From Helicobacteraceae bacterium (lineage in GTDB: Bacteria > Campylobacterota > Campylobacteria > Campylobacterales > Sulfurimonadaceae), in NCBI GenBank assembly GCA_015488775.1, contig WFNF01000122.1, forward strand, positions 1 to 39,627: DNA of 39,627 bases. The letters are read 5' to 3'. Of the stretch, positions 14,974 through 23,698 are shown one piece after another. Under the pieces are notes generated by a model. That model was given only the letters and a program-made list of their open reading frames with translations. It ran no database searches and was not told where the DNA came from. Numbering within the stretch: the first letter of the stretch is position 1; each line of letters begins with the position of its first letter. Position numbers and translations under genes: made by a program.

Positions 14974-15321
14974 TTTTATGTTTATCCCACTTGTTTGTGT
15001 GTTAAGTGTATTATTTGCATATGCCTTTAATGATGAATTATATATTGATTCAATACTCTTGATCAAAAGAGATTGAAGGTCCTTTGCTTTTGGGCTTGTT
15101 GGAAAAATATTATTTTGCTGTTTATTTAATAACTGACTTAGGGCTTGTGCATTTTGTGCTAAAGTATTTTTGGCACTATCATCGTTATCGTTATCGTTTC
15201 CTTCATTTGCTTCGCTTGTTCCAACTGCTTCTGGAGAAAAACCACTCTGTGCTTGGACAGATGAACTATTTTGCATTTGAGCATAATTTATCTGTGCAAG
15301 GCTACTGTTGTTTACATTCAT
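14968..15321 (-). CDS. Small low-complexity protein, 117 aa, unknown
   Basis: The protein is polar and rich in Asn, Ser, Gln and Ala, with an acidic tract (NEGNDNDNDDS) in the middle and a short helix (AKDLQSLLIKSIESIYN) near the end. There is no signal peptide, membrane segment or cysteine. An AGGAG ribosome binding site lies 7 nt upstream of ATG 15321. It sits between the response regulator and the cytochrome operon, and the direct-repeat operator lies 53 bp upstream of its start. It may be a regulated partner of the system; similar short polar proteins in this phylum have no known function. Its stop codon lies in a sequence identical to a MITE terminus. Confidence 0.6.
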   Translation of the reverse strand: MNVNNSSLAQINYAQMQNSSSVQAQSGFSPEAVGTSEANEGNDNDNDDSAKNTLAQNAQALSQLLNKQQNNIFPTSPKAKDLQSLLIKSIESIYNSSLKAYANNTLNTQTSGINIKA

Positions 15322-15373
15322 AATGTACTCCTATAATAAAATTTATATCTAATTCAAATGATAAAATAGTTTA

Positions 15374-15392
15374 ATGAAGATTAAATGAAGAT
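15374..15392 (-). promoter_or_regulatory. Direct-repeat operator, copy 2 (before 117-aa gene)
   Basis: This 19-bp sequence is identical to 14932-14950: two ATGAAGAT units 11 bp apart. It is 53 bp upstream of the start at 15321 and 18 bp from the end of the response-regulator gene. Matching sequence, orientation and distance at two promoters of one locus argue for a shared activator. Confidence 0.6.
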
Positions 15393-15409
15393 AGAAAGCT
15401 TAAGAAAAG

Positions 15410-16072
15410 TTATTTGTTTATTTTATACCCAACACCACGAACACAGAGGATAAAATCTTTTTGTTTTAGTTTTTTACGAAGGTTTTTTATGTGTACATCT
15501 ACAAGATTACTATGTTTAACACCATAATTATCTTTGTTGATATGCTCACTAAGTTGGTAGCGAGTGAGGACTTGGTTTGAATTTTGCATAAAAAGTTCAA
15601 GTAAATCAAACTCTGCTGTTGTAAGATGTGCGTTTTCACCTGAGACAAAAACCTCACGAAGAGCAGTATCTAGTGTTACATCTCCTATGACTATATTTAT
15701 AGTTTTTTCTGGACTCTCACGGCGTAATAACGCGCGCATACGGGCAAGTAGCTCTACATTTGAATATGGTTTACAAAGATAGTCATCTGCACCACTATCG
15801 AGTACTGCAACTCTATCATTTATCTCTGAATTTGCTGAAAGCATAAGTACAGGTGTTCTTATCTCAATCTCTCGTATCTCTTTGAGAAGTTCAAGGCCAT
15901 CACCATCACCAAGGTTCCAATCAAGTAAAATAAGTCCATAGTTATTTTCATCTATACATTTTTGTGCATTTGTATAGCCAAAAGCAATATCACAGTTATA
16001 TTTTTCACATTCAAGCAATTTAGCTAACTGCCTTGCAACAATTTTATCATCTTCTACTATAAGAATATCCAT
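15410..16072 (-). CDS. OmpR-family response regulator
   Basis: The 220 aa contain a receiver domain (1-118) with acidic pocket E7-D8-D9, phospho-acceptor D51 (LILLDWNL), T/S switch in VLMLSANSE and the Lys in CKPYSNVELLARM. A winged-helix output domain follows (about 125-218) with TTAEFDLLELFM and the recognition helix region HSNLVDVHIKNLRKKL. It is a DNA-binding transcription factor, presumably phosphorylated by the kinase at 7204-9264 at the far end of the cluster. No kinase lies next to it. A TATAAT sits only 6 nt before the ATG with no ribosome binding site, so the mRNA may be leaderless. Confidence 0.95.
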   Translation of the reverse strand: MDILIVEDDKIVARQLAKLLECEKYNCDIAFGYTNAQKCIDENNYGLILLDWNLGDGDGLELLKEIREIEIRTPVLMLSANSEINDRVAVLDSGADDYLCKPYSNVELLARMRALLRRESPEKTINIVIGDVTLDTALREVFVSGENAHLTTAEFDLLELFMQNSNQVLTRYQLSEHINKDNYGVKHSNLVDVHIKNLRKKLKQKDFILCVRGVGYKINK

Positions 16073-16078
16073 TCAAGT

Positions 16079-16084
16079 ATTATA
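16079..16084 (-). promoter_or_regulatory. -10 element placing the regulator start at +1
   Basis: The minus strand reads TGCTATAATACTTGAATGG: an extended -10 (TGC-TATAAT) followed by 6 nt and the ATG at 16072. Transcription would begin at or next to the A of the start codon. There is no Shine-Dalgarno sequence, consistent with a leaderless message. Confidence 0.5.
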
Positions 16085-16384
16085 GCAAAAATTATTAGTG
16101 ATGCTAATGCGATGATATATGTTTAAGATAATATTTAACATTTCTGCCACTTGTCCCTTCTAGTTGTTTTATACATCTACATACAAGTAAACTTTTTATA
16201 TCTATTGAAGCTATTTGAGCTAATTTTATTTGGCCCTCTATAAGATACTTTGGGATTAATAAAGATAATCATATCAAATATATTAGTATTGCTACAATTA
16301 AACATAATCAGTTTTGATTTTTAATAGAATAGAAAGTAACAATTAAATATAATAGTTAATATACACACCAAGCAAAGGCTCTAT
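16085..16384. other. Intergenic region with coding-like fragment and weak repeat
   Basis: Between the divergent regulator and PAS genes, a minus-strand frame without start codon is open at 16104-16268 and reads protein-like (KYLIEGQIKLAQIASIDIKS, then CIKQLEGTSGRNVKYYLK). I do not recognise it. It may be the remnant of a lost gene. The next 50 bp (16275-16325) resemble 4060-4108. A TATAAT at about 16348 could serve the PAS gene, without a clear -35. Confidence 0.3.
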
Positions 16385-16870
16385 ATGCAAATTATGATGA
16401 AAAAAGATGATTTTATTGTGTCGAAAACTGACCTAAAAGGTTGCATAACCTATGGTAATGAGATTTTTATAAAGATGTCTGGTTATGTTGAAAAAGAGCT
16501 CTTGGGCTCACCACACAATATACTTAGGCATGCAGATATGCCAGCGGTAGTTTTTAAACTATTATGGAGCAGAGTAAAAGTAAAATCACCCATAAACGCA
16601 TATGTTAAAAATAGATGTAAAAATGGTGACTTTTATTGGGTCTTTGCAAATGTAACACCATCTTGTAATGATAGAGGGGATATAGTTGGATACTACTCTG
16701 TAAGACGTAAGCCAAAAGATAATGCATTAAGCATAATAGAACCTTTATATTCAAAGCTACTTAGTGAAGAGAAACTAAATGGTTTAACTGCTTCAGAGGC
16801 ATTGTTAAAACAAATTTTAGATGAGAAAGGGGTTTCTTATGATGAACTTATCATATCTCTTCAAAAGTAA
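16385..16870 (+). CDS. Aer-like PAS domain protein, first paralogue
   Basis: This 161-aa soluble protein is a single PAS domain of the Aer type plus a C-terminal helix. [20 protein letters not shown], then [20 protein letters not shown] and [20 protein letters not shown] follow the E. coli Aer PAS closely, which binds FAD and senses redox state. Unlike Aer it is not fused to a transducer; the chemoreceptor gene begins inside its last codons (ATG 16839). AAAGG lies 6 nt before the ATG. The C-terminal [14 protein letters not shown] is almost identical in the second paralogue. It probably passes a redox signal to the receptor encoded next to it. Confidence 0.88.
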   Translation: MQIMMKKDDFIVSKTDLKGCITYGNEIFIKMSGYVEKELLGSPHNILRHADMPAVVFKLLWSRVKVKSPINAYVKNRCKNGDFYWVFANVTPSCNDRGDIVGYYSVRRKPKDNALSIIEPLYSKLLSEEKLNGLTASEALLKQILDEKGVSYDELIISLQK

Positions 16871-18254
16871 TCAAAATAGGTATTTTTTACTAGTATCATT
16901 AATTATTTTACTTGTTATAGGTTTTAATCTATCTTTTTTATATGGTTTTGGGGCTTTTGTATTGATTTTGATAGGTTTATTTATACCATCAAGTACTAAT
17001 TCACAAGATGATCAAGTATTGTTAAGTATGCAAAAAGTTATAAAAGAGGCTGGGGATGGTCATTTAGAGGGTCGTATTACAAATATACCTGATGAATCTA
17101 TATATTATGACATAGCTTGGGGTTATAACAACTTGGTTGATCAAGTTGAAGCTTTTATGCGTGACACAGTTAGTGCTATTAAACTTGCTGGAGATGGAGA
17201 TGTAAATGGTGTTTTATTTGAAGATGGTTTCAAAGGTAGCTTTAAAGAAGCTATTAAGCCCATTGAGCTGGCTTTAGATGGTATTTTAGCTAGTAAAATT
17301 TTAGAAGTTAAGGGTGCATTAGGAGCAGCTTTTAGTAAAATAGGTGGTGGTTCATCTGGAGGTATTATTCGTATTAGAGATGATATTGAATCTGGTAGTG
17401 AGTTGATGAGCCATATTGCAAAGACCTCTAAAGAAACTGCTTCATCTGCACAAAACAGTTTATCTTCAGTCCAAAGAGTTCAGACAATATTTGATGACTT
17501 AACATCTAGCATTACAAAAAGTATTGATGGAGTTGAAAAATTAAAAATACAATCTGATGAGATATCTTCAATAACTGAACTTATTAAAGATATATCTGAT
17601 CAAACAAATTTACTTGCACTAAATGCTGCAATAGAAGCTGCTCGTGCTGGTGAACATGGAAGAGGGTTTGCGGTAGTTGCAGATGAAGTCCGAAAGTTAG
17701 CTGAGAGAACACAAAAAGCAACTCAAGAGATATCTATAACCATAGCAACATTAAAACAAGAAACAGATGAGATAAATGAAGAATCTATAATTATGTCAGA
17801 GTTAGCAGAAGAATCACATACCCTTATGGATGATTTTTCAAATACCTTACAAACGTTTAGTCAAAATGCGTTAACATCTGAAAATGATGCAAATCAAATA
17901 AATAATGTTTTTTTAATATCAATAATTAAAATTAATCACTCTATATTCAAATCAAAAGCATACTCTGCTTTGATCAATAATAATACTGAGTGTGAACTTG
18001 ATGATATTGATACTTGTACTTTTAGCTCTTGGTACAAGGGAGATGGAAAAGAGCTATTTGGAAATCATACCTCTTACTCATTACTAGCAAAAGAGCATAA
18101 TATAATTCATGAAAATGCACTTCACAATTTTAATTATGTAAAAAATGGAAATGTGTATAATCCAAAAAATTCTCAAGATATTATAGATAACTTTACAAAA
18201 ATGGAGCTAGCAAGTGATAGTTTAAGTAATTTATTAGATAAGATTATTGAGTAA
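16839..18254 (+). CDS. Chemoreceptor with CZB zinc-binding domain, first paralogue
   Basis: The 471-aa methyl-accepting protein has two close N-terminal membrane segments (about 14-50) and hardly any periplasmic part, then a HAMP-like region and the signalling hairpin ([20 protein letters not shown], then [20 protein letters not shown]). The C-terminal CZB domain has the zinc ligands H367, C393, H420 and H424 (NHSIFK, CTFSSWY, EHNIIH). CZB domains sense zinc or hypochlorous acid through the Cys-zinc centre. The start is set at ATG 16839 because AAAGGGG lies 5 nt upstream, inside the PAS gene; the genes overlap by 32 nt. It should couple to CheW/CheA. Confidence 0.92.
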   Translation: MMNLSYLFKSNQNRYFLLVSLIILLVIGFNLSFLYGFGAFVLILIGLFIPSSTNSQDDQVLLSMQKVIKEAGDGHLEGRITNIPDESIYYDIAWGYNNLVDQVEAFMRDTVSAIKLAGDGDVNGVLFEDGFKGSFKEAIKPIELALDGILASKILEVKGALGAAFSKIGGGSSGGIIRIRDDIESGSELMSHIAKTSKETASSAQNSLSSVQRVQTIFDDLTSSITKSIDGVEKLKIQSDEISSITELIKDISDQTNLLALNAAIEAARAGEHGRGFAVVADEVRKLAERTQKATQEISITIATLKQETDEINEESIIMSELAEESHTLMDDFSNTLQTFSQNALTSENDANQINNVFLISIIKINHSIFKSKAYSALINNNTECELDDIDTCTFSSWYKGDGKELFGNHTSYSLLAKEHNIIHENALHNFNYVKNGNVYNPKNSQDIIDNFTKMELASDSLSNLLDKIIE

Positions 18255-18302
18255 TAAATAATAAATAGTATATAATGACCCAAAACTTTTAAGGTTCTAA
18301 TT

Positions 18303-19895
18303 TTGATTAAATATATACTTATATACTTATTGTTGATAGTTCATTTGAATGCTTTAGAGCTAAATGATGAAGAGAAAACATTTATTGAAAAAAACAATAT
18401 TGTAAATGTAGGTTTGTTCAAGTATAAACCTCTTTTATATAAGGATAATGGCTACTTTTCTGGTGTAAGTGGTGATATTATTGAGCTTGTAGCAAAAAAA
18501 TCAGGTTTAGCTTTTAGAGTAAATTATGGAACTTTTGGACAGTTAAAAGATAAACTCTACAAAGGTGATATAGATATCTTACCTGCTGCTTTTTTTACAC
18601 CACTTAGAGCTAAAAAAGCTATTTTTACTAAACCTTATTTTGGTGTAAACAACTTGGTGTATGTAAAAAAAAGCTCCAAAATAGACACCTTAGACACGCT
18701 AAAAACTCTAAAGATAGCTATTATTAGATCTCATGCAGATATAGAAAAATTTAAAGAGACCTACAAAACCATAAACTTAGTACAAACAGATAGTTTAAAT
18801 GAAGCTATAAAGCTTCTTTTTCAAAACAAGGTTGATGGTTTTTACTCATCAAGTCTAAATGTGTATGCAAACCTTACTCAATCTCAACTTTCAGAACTTA
18901 AAGAGATAAAGCCCTCTTTTTTTAAATCTAAACCACTCTATTTTATGATCAACAAAGATCAAAAAATAATCTCATCTATATTTAATAAAGCACTTAATGA
19001 TATAACCGATGAGGAGTATAAAAATATAGTTTTAAAATATATAGATTTAAAAACTAAACAAAACCCCCTTGAACTTAGTGAAGATGAGATCCTATATAGA
19101 CTAAAAAACCCAGTAGTAAACTTTTCCTCTATAAAAAATATGCTTCCATATTGTGACTTTAAAGATGAGGAGTTTGTTGGTATAGCAAACGATTATATCA
19201 AAGAGGTTCAAAAAAAATCATCTTTAGTCTTTGAGTTAAATCAAAGCAACTATGATATATTTGTAGATTTTACAGAGTCAAAACATAATGGATACACTCA
19301 AAGTGAACCATTTTTTATAAATCCTGTAGTATTGATCCAGAACAGCTCTAAAAAATACCTAAAAGATATATCTAAGCTAAAAGGTCAAAAGATAGTTATA
19401 TTAAAAGGGCTTACAAGCTTAAAAGAAAAATACAAATCGTATAAGCTTTTAGAGTTAGATGATATAGATGAAGCTCTGCTTGGAGTCTCTATGGGAAAAT
19501 ATGATGCTTTGATTGCACCTATGGCTATATCAACATTTGCAATCACTCAAGATGGCATCACTAATCTAAAAGTAGTTTCCAATTTGGATAGTGAGGTAAA
19601 ATTAACATTTTTTATAAAAGATAATAAAACCCTACTAAAAAATATCATCTCTAAAAGTCTAAAACATATTGATTTAAAAACTGAACAAAAGATTTTAGCT
19701 TCTTGGGTAAAACAAAAACATGTTGAAAAAGATGATAACTCTTGGATGTTTAACATCGCAACTGCAATTATTATTATGGTGATGCTAATAATCTTTTTCC
19801 AATTTAAAATATCTCAAAAAGTTGACTTAAAAACTAAAGAGTTACAAAAAGAGATTTATGAGTTACAAGAGGAGATAAATAGATTAAAACAATAA
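18303..19895 (+). CDS. BvgS-like double solute-binding sensor without output domain
   Basis: This 530-aa protein has a signal peptide (MIKYILIYLLLIVHLNALEL), two SBP_bac_3 Venus-flytrap domains (about 20-245 and 255-480), one membrane helix (about 486-504) and a short cytoplasmic coiled coil (KELQKEIYELQEEINRLKQ). BvgS-type kinases have the same front, but here the protein stops where PAS, kinase or GGDEF domains would follow. It may be a co-receptor for the adjacent chemoreceptor or a truncated sensor. The start is TTG at 18303 with AAGG 9 nt upstream; no ATG is close. Domain 1 has the better conserved ligand-pocket sequence (GDIDILPAAFFTPLRAKKAI). Confidence 0.82.
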   Translation: MIKYILIYLLLIVHLNALELNDEEKTFIEKNNIVNVGLFKYKPLLYKDNGYFSGVSGDIIELVAKKSGLAFRVNYGTFGQLKDKLYKGDIDILPAAFFTPLRAKKAIFTKPYFGVNNLVYVKKSSKIDTLDTLKTLKIAIIRSHADIEKFKETYKTINLVQTDSLNEAIKLLFQNKVDGFYSSSLNVYANLTQSQLSELKEIKPSFFKSKPLYFMINKDQKIISSIFNKALNDITDEEYKNIVLKYIDLKTKQNPLELSEDEILYRLKNPVVNFSSIKNMLPYCDFKDEEFVGIANDYIKEVQKKSSLVFELNQSNYDIFVDFTESKHNGYTQSEPFFINPVVLIQNSSKKYLKDISKLKGQKIVILKGLTSLKEKYKSYKLLELDDIDEALLGVSMGKYDALIAPMAISTFAITQDGITNLKVVSNLDSEVKLTFFIKDNKTLLKNIISKSLKHIDLKTEQKILASWVKQKHVEKDDNSWMFNIATAIIIMVMLIIFFQFKISQKVDLKTKELQKEIYELQEEINRLKQ

Positions 19896-19904
19896 TCATT
19901 ATCA
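19890..19904 (+). promoter_or_regulatory. Fur-like box upstream of nifS
   Basis: CAATAATCATTATCA matches the 7-1-7 Fur consensus TGATAATnATTATCA at 13 of 15 positions, counting the free centre. It overlaps the stop of the preceding gene and lies 30 bp upstream of a TATAAT at 19935-19940. Iron control of nifS has been reported in Helicobacter, which supports but does not prove a Fur role here. Confidence 0.5.
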
Positions 19905-19986
19905 TTTATAAGCTTAAACTATGATAAGTATAAATATAATTTAAGCAAGTTATAAATCAAAATAAACTAATATCTCATCATTAAAG

Positions 19987-20030
19987 AAGACAAAAATTGT
20001 CTTTTATTCTAAAAAGCCCTTATTTAGGGC
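19987..20030 (+). terminator. Hairpin with T-tract, followed by a second hairpin, before nifS
   Basis: AAGACA-AAAAT-TGTCTT (19987-20003) followed by TTATT resembles a weak intrinsic terminator, probably for the sensor gene upstream. GCCCT-TATTT-AGGGC (20016-20030) forms a second stem 26 nt before the nifS ATG. If nifS is transcribed from the TATAAT at 19935, both hairpins lie in its leader and could attenuate it. Confidence 0.4.
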
Positions 20031-20047
20031 ATTTAGAAGAAATTTAA

Positions 20048-21274
<1,227 letters not shown>

Positions 21275-21296
21275 AAAACCATAAAGGAAAAAAATA

Positions 21297-22271
21297 ATGG
21301 CAAAAAATGATATATTAGGCGAATCTTTATGGGACGCTTACTCAAATAAAGTAACAACTCTTATGAATAATCCTCAACATCAAGGTGAGATTACTGAAGA
21401 TGAGGCTGCAAGTCGTGGTAACAAGTTAATTGTTGCTGACTTTGGAGCTGAGAGCTGTGGAGACGCGGTGCGTCTTTATTGGGAAATTGATCCTAAAGAT
21501 GACAAAATTGTTAACTCTAAGTTTAAATCTTTTGGTTGTGGTACTGCAATTGCAAGTTCAGATGTTATGACTGAACTTTGTATAGGAAAAACTGTTCAAG
21601 AAGCTGTTAAAATCACAAATATAGATGTTGAAATGGCTCTTCGTGATACTCCAGATGTTCCAGCTGTTCCACCTCAAAAGATGCACTGTTCAGTTATGGC
21701 TTATGATGTAATTAAAAAAGCTGCTGGTCTTTACCTAGGTGTTGACTCTGAATCTTTTGAAGAGGAAATTATAGTTTGTGAGTGTGCTCGTGTATCTCTT
21801 GCAACACTTCAAGAGGTTATTAAGTTAAATGATTTAACTACAGTTGAACAGATTACTGACTATACAAAAGCTGGTGGTTTTTGTAAAAGTTGTATAAAAC
21901 CAGGTGGACATGAAGATAGAGAGTACTACCTAGTAGATATCTTAGCTGACACTCGTAAAGAGATGGATGAAGAGAAGATGAAAGCTGCTGCTGAGTCTGG
22001 AATGGGTGGAGATTTTGAAGCTATGACTTTAGTTCAAAAAATCAAAGCAATCGACGCTGCAATTGATGAGAGTGTTAGACAATTTCTAGTTATGGATGGT
22101 GGAAACATGGAGGTTATTGATGTTAAAGATGCAGATGATAACATAGATGTTTATATCAGATACCTTGGTGCATGTAATGGTTGTTCAAGTTCAACTACTG
22201 GTACATTGTACGCTATAGAATCAACTCTAAAAGAGAAACTTTCATCAAAGATTAGAGTTTTACCTATCTAG
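21297..22271 (+). CDS. nifU: Fe-S cluster scaffold NifU, three-domain form
   Basis: The 324-aa scaffold has all three domains of classical NifU. The IscU-like part (1-140) has cluster ligands C54 (GAESCGDAV), C81 (FGCGTA) and C131 (KMHCSVM). The central Bfd-like [2Fe-2S] domain has C161, C163 (VCECARV), C196 and C199 (GGFCKSC). The C-terminal Nfu domain has C293 and C296 (GACNGCSSST). It takes sulfur from NifS and builds clusters for cytoplasmic proteins. AAAGGAAAAAA precedes the start. The MITE-like element lies 14 bp after its stop. Sequence is complete and normal for the phylum. Confidence 0.95.
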   Translation: MAKNDILGESLWDAYSNKVTTLMNNPQHQGEITEDEAASRGNKLIVADFGAESCGDAVRLYWEIDPKDDKIVNSKFKSFGCGTAIASSDVMTELCIGKTVQEAVKITNIDVEMALRDTPDVPAVPPQKMHCSVMAYDVIKKAAGLYLGVDSESFEEEIIVCECARVSLATLQEVIKLNDLTTVEQITDYTKAGGFCKSCIKPGGHEDREYYLVDILADTRKEMDEEKMKAAAESGMGGDFEAMTLVQKIKAIDAAIDESVRQFLVMDGGNMEVIDVKDADDNIDVYIRYLGACNGCSSSTTGTLYAIESTLKEKLSSKIRVLPI

Positions 22272-22285
22272 TAAGTGTTAGTGTT

Positions 22286-22382
22286 AAACCCAAATTATGC
22301 AGTAGGGAACAATAAGTAGCGTCTATGCTTGTGTACAATGATAGATGCTTTCTTTAGTTTTCTATTGCATAATTTGGGTTAA
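22286..22382. mobile_element. MITE-like element, about 97 bp
   Basis: Perfect 15-bp terminal inverted repeats (AACCCAAATTATGCA at 22287-22301 and its complement at 22366-22380) flank a non-coding core. Adjacent TAA/TTA bases on both sides hint at a TTAA-like or TA target. Internally TAGCGTCTATGCTTG and a nearby GATAGATGCT suggest further folding. Forty-five bp recur at 1211-1255, and the terminus alone at 14958-14973. No transposase is encoded. Confidence 0.65.
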
Positions 22383-22839
22383 AAGTATATAGCCCCGATT
22401 CTTTATAATACTTCAAAGCTTGAGAGATTTTTTCAATCTTTTTAGCTTGGGGTGAACACTTACAGTTTGCCTTATAATCTTGTTTGTTTATAGTGTGAAA
22501 ATTGTTTGTTTGTAGCTCTATATCTTGGCTCGGTTTTATCTTAGAGATTTTTCGTTTTTTAACTAGATTTTTTTTAGCTTTTACTATAAAAGCATCACAA
22601 GCTATATTTTCTTTAACAAACTCAAGTCTCATATCTTTCATATTATCTTTAAAATCTCCAACAATAACCTTACAAGAGTTCTTTTTAACATCAATATAAT
22701 ACGGTAGCTTTAGCTTCTCAATGTTTTTTAAAAAATCTTTAGAGATAGATTTTTCATCTTTTACATACAACACTTGTACAGCATACTGAGATGAAAAAAG
22801 TGGTAAAATATATATAAAAAGTATAAGTAGTTTTTTCAT
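22354..22839 (-). CDS. Exported hypothetical protein whose C-terminus lies in the MITE
   Basis: This 161-aa protein has a signal peptide (MKKLLILFIYILPLFSS). The domain after it (YAVQVLYVKDEKSISKDFLK, with CKVIVGDFKD) resembles SPOR/sporulation-related folds, which bind peptidoglycan, followed by a basic linker. A CKCSP motif lies near residue 130. The last nine residues (NPNYAIEN preceded by F) and the stop are encoded by the MITE-like element, so the native C-terminus has been replaced or extended. It should be periplasmic or membrane-attached. The next gene on this strand (22855-23265) lies 15 bp upstream and is probably co-transcribed. Confidence 0.65.
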   Translation of the reverse strand: MKKLLILFIYILPLFSSQYAVQVLYVKDEKSISKDFLKNIEKLKLPYYIDVKKNSCKVIVGDFKDNMKDMRLEFVKENIACDAFIVKAKKNLVKKRKISKIKPSQDIELQTNNFHTINKQDYKANCKCSPQAKKIEKISQALKYYKESGLYTFNPNYAIEN

Positions 22840-22854
22840 ACTACCTATATCGGT

Positions 22855-23265
22855 TTAAAGTAAGTTATCTAAAAAGTGCAACTCTAATGAAAGTGTAGTT
22901 TTAGCCATAAGTTGAATACTAGCCAATAGTTCAGATGCTGACTCCCCATCTACAGGAAAAGCCACCTCAAGCGCTGGTAAAGGCTTATCAAAAAACTCTT
23001 CAAACATATTTTTAACCACTAAACTCCCGTATTTATCGGTATATGGAAGTATGAAAAAATAATAGTTTTCATAAGAGATTATAGAATCACAATCTCTAAG
23101 AAATTGCTCTAAAGATTGATTGATAACCTCAAGGTCCATCTCGTTAAGGTCTAAAAATAAAACAGTAAAACTCTCTGCTCTATTTTCATCAAGGCGGTTT
23201 GTAATACCTATATTTAGTTTTAAAATTGATACTAACTCAGAAAAATTGAAACGAATACTTGCCAT
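22855..23265 (-). CDS. Small protein resembling a degenerate GGDEF fold, 136 aa
   Basis: The start is set at ATG 23265 because AAAAGG lies 6 nt upstream; a longer frame to 23337 has no such signal. The sequence (FTVLFLDLNEMDLEVINQSL, then LRDCDSIISYENYYFFILPY and SASELLASIQLMAKTTL) has the strand-helix order of GGDEF or related nucleotidyl-cyclase-like domains, but the GG[DE]EF signature and metal ligands are missing. If the resemblance is real it is non-catalytic, perhaps a ligand-binding or protein-interaction module. No membrane segment. Divergent from DUF309. Confidence 0.55.
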   Translation of the reverse strand: MASIRFNFSELVSILKLNIGITNRLDENRAESFTVLFLDLNEMDLEVINQSLEQFLRDCDSIISYENYYFFILPYTDKYGSLVVKNMFEEFFDKPLPALEVAFPVDGESASELLASIQLMAKTTLSLELHFLDNLL

Positions 23266-23339
23266 AACTAAACCTTTTCTTTTAATTATAGCCAAAAATA
23301 ATAATCTTTTTGAAAAGAGTATTAAGATAAGTTTCATTT

Positions 23340-23663
23340 ATGAAAATTACACTAGAGATGAAACATATAAACAAGTTTAATGAACTACTTGAAAAAGAGT
23401 TATATTTTGAAGCTCACGAAGCTTTAGAGGAGTTTTGGTTTCCAAATAGATTTTCTAAAACAGATGAAGTCCTTTTAATCAAGGGTTTTATAAATGCTGC
23501 TGTTAGTTTTGAGCTTAGTAAAAGGGGAAGAGATAAGGCTTGGAAAAAACCTTTTAAAACTTTTGAAAAATATTTGCCACTATTGCAAAAGCAAAAAAAT
23601 TTTAAGGTTGAACTTGAAAATACTAAAGACTATATATATACTTTACATAATAGAATAAGATAA
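23340..23663 (+). CDS. DUF309 family protein
   Basis: This 107-aa all-helical protein has the DUF309 signature YFEAHEALEEFWFPNR near residues 22-37 and a second helix pair LLIKGFINAAVSFELSKRG. The conserved E-H-E/E-W cluster suggests a metal or small-ligand site. Family function is unknown. ATG 23340 is preceded by TTTCATTT without a clear ribosome binding site; an internal ATG (M7) is possible. It lies 29 bp before the DUF481 gene. Confidence 0.85.
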   Translation: MKITLEMKHINKFNELLEKELYFEAHEALEEFWFPNRFSKTDEVLLIKGFINAAVSFELSKRGRDKAWKKPFKTFEKYLPLLQKQKNFKVELENTKDYIYTLHNRIR

Positions 23664-23698
23664 TAAATATTATAATAACAAAAAATAAAAGGATGATA

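Noticed and set aside
18303-19895. Amino-acid ABC transporter binding protein
   Set aside because: Two binding domains joined to a membrane helix and coiled coil fit a sensor front end, and no ABC permease or ATPase genes are adjacent.
22855-23337. Longer 160-aa form of the GGDEF-like small protein
   Set aside because: The extra 24 codons have no ribosome binding site at their start, whereas ATG 23265 has AAAAGG at good distance.
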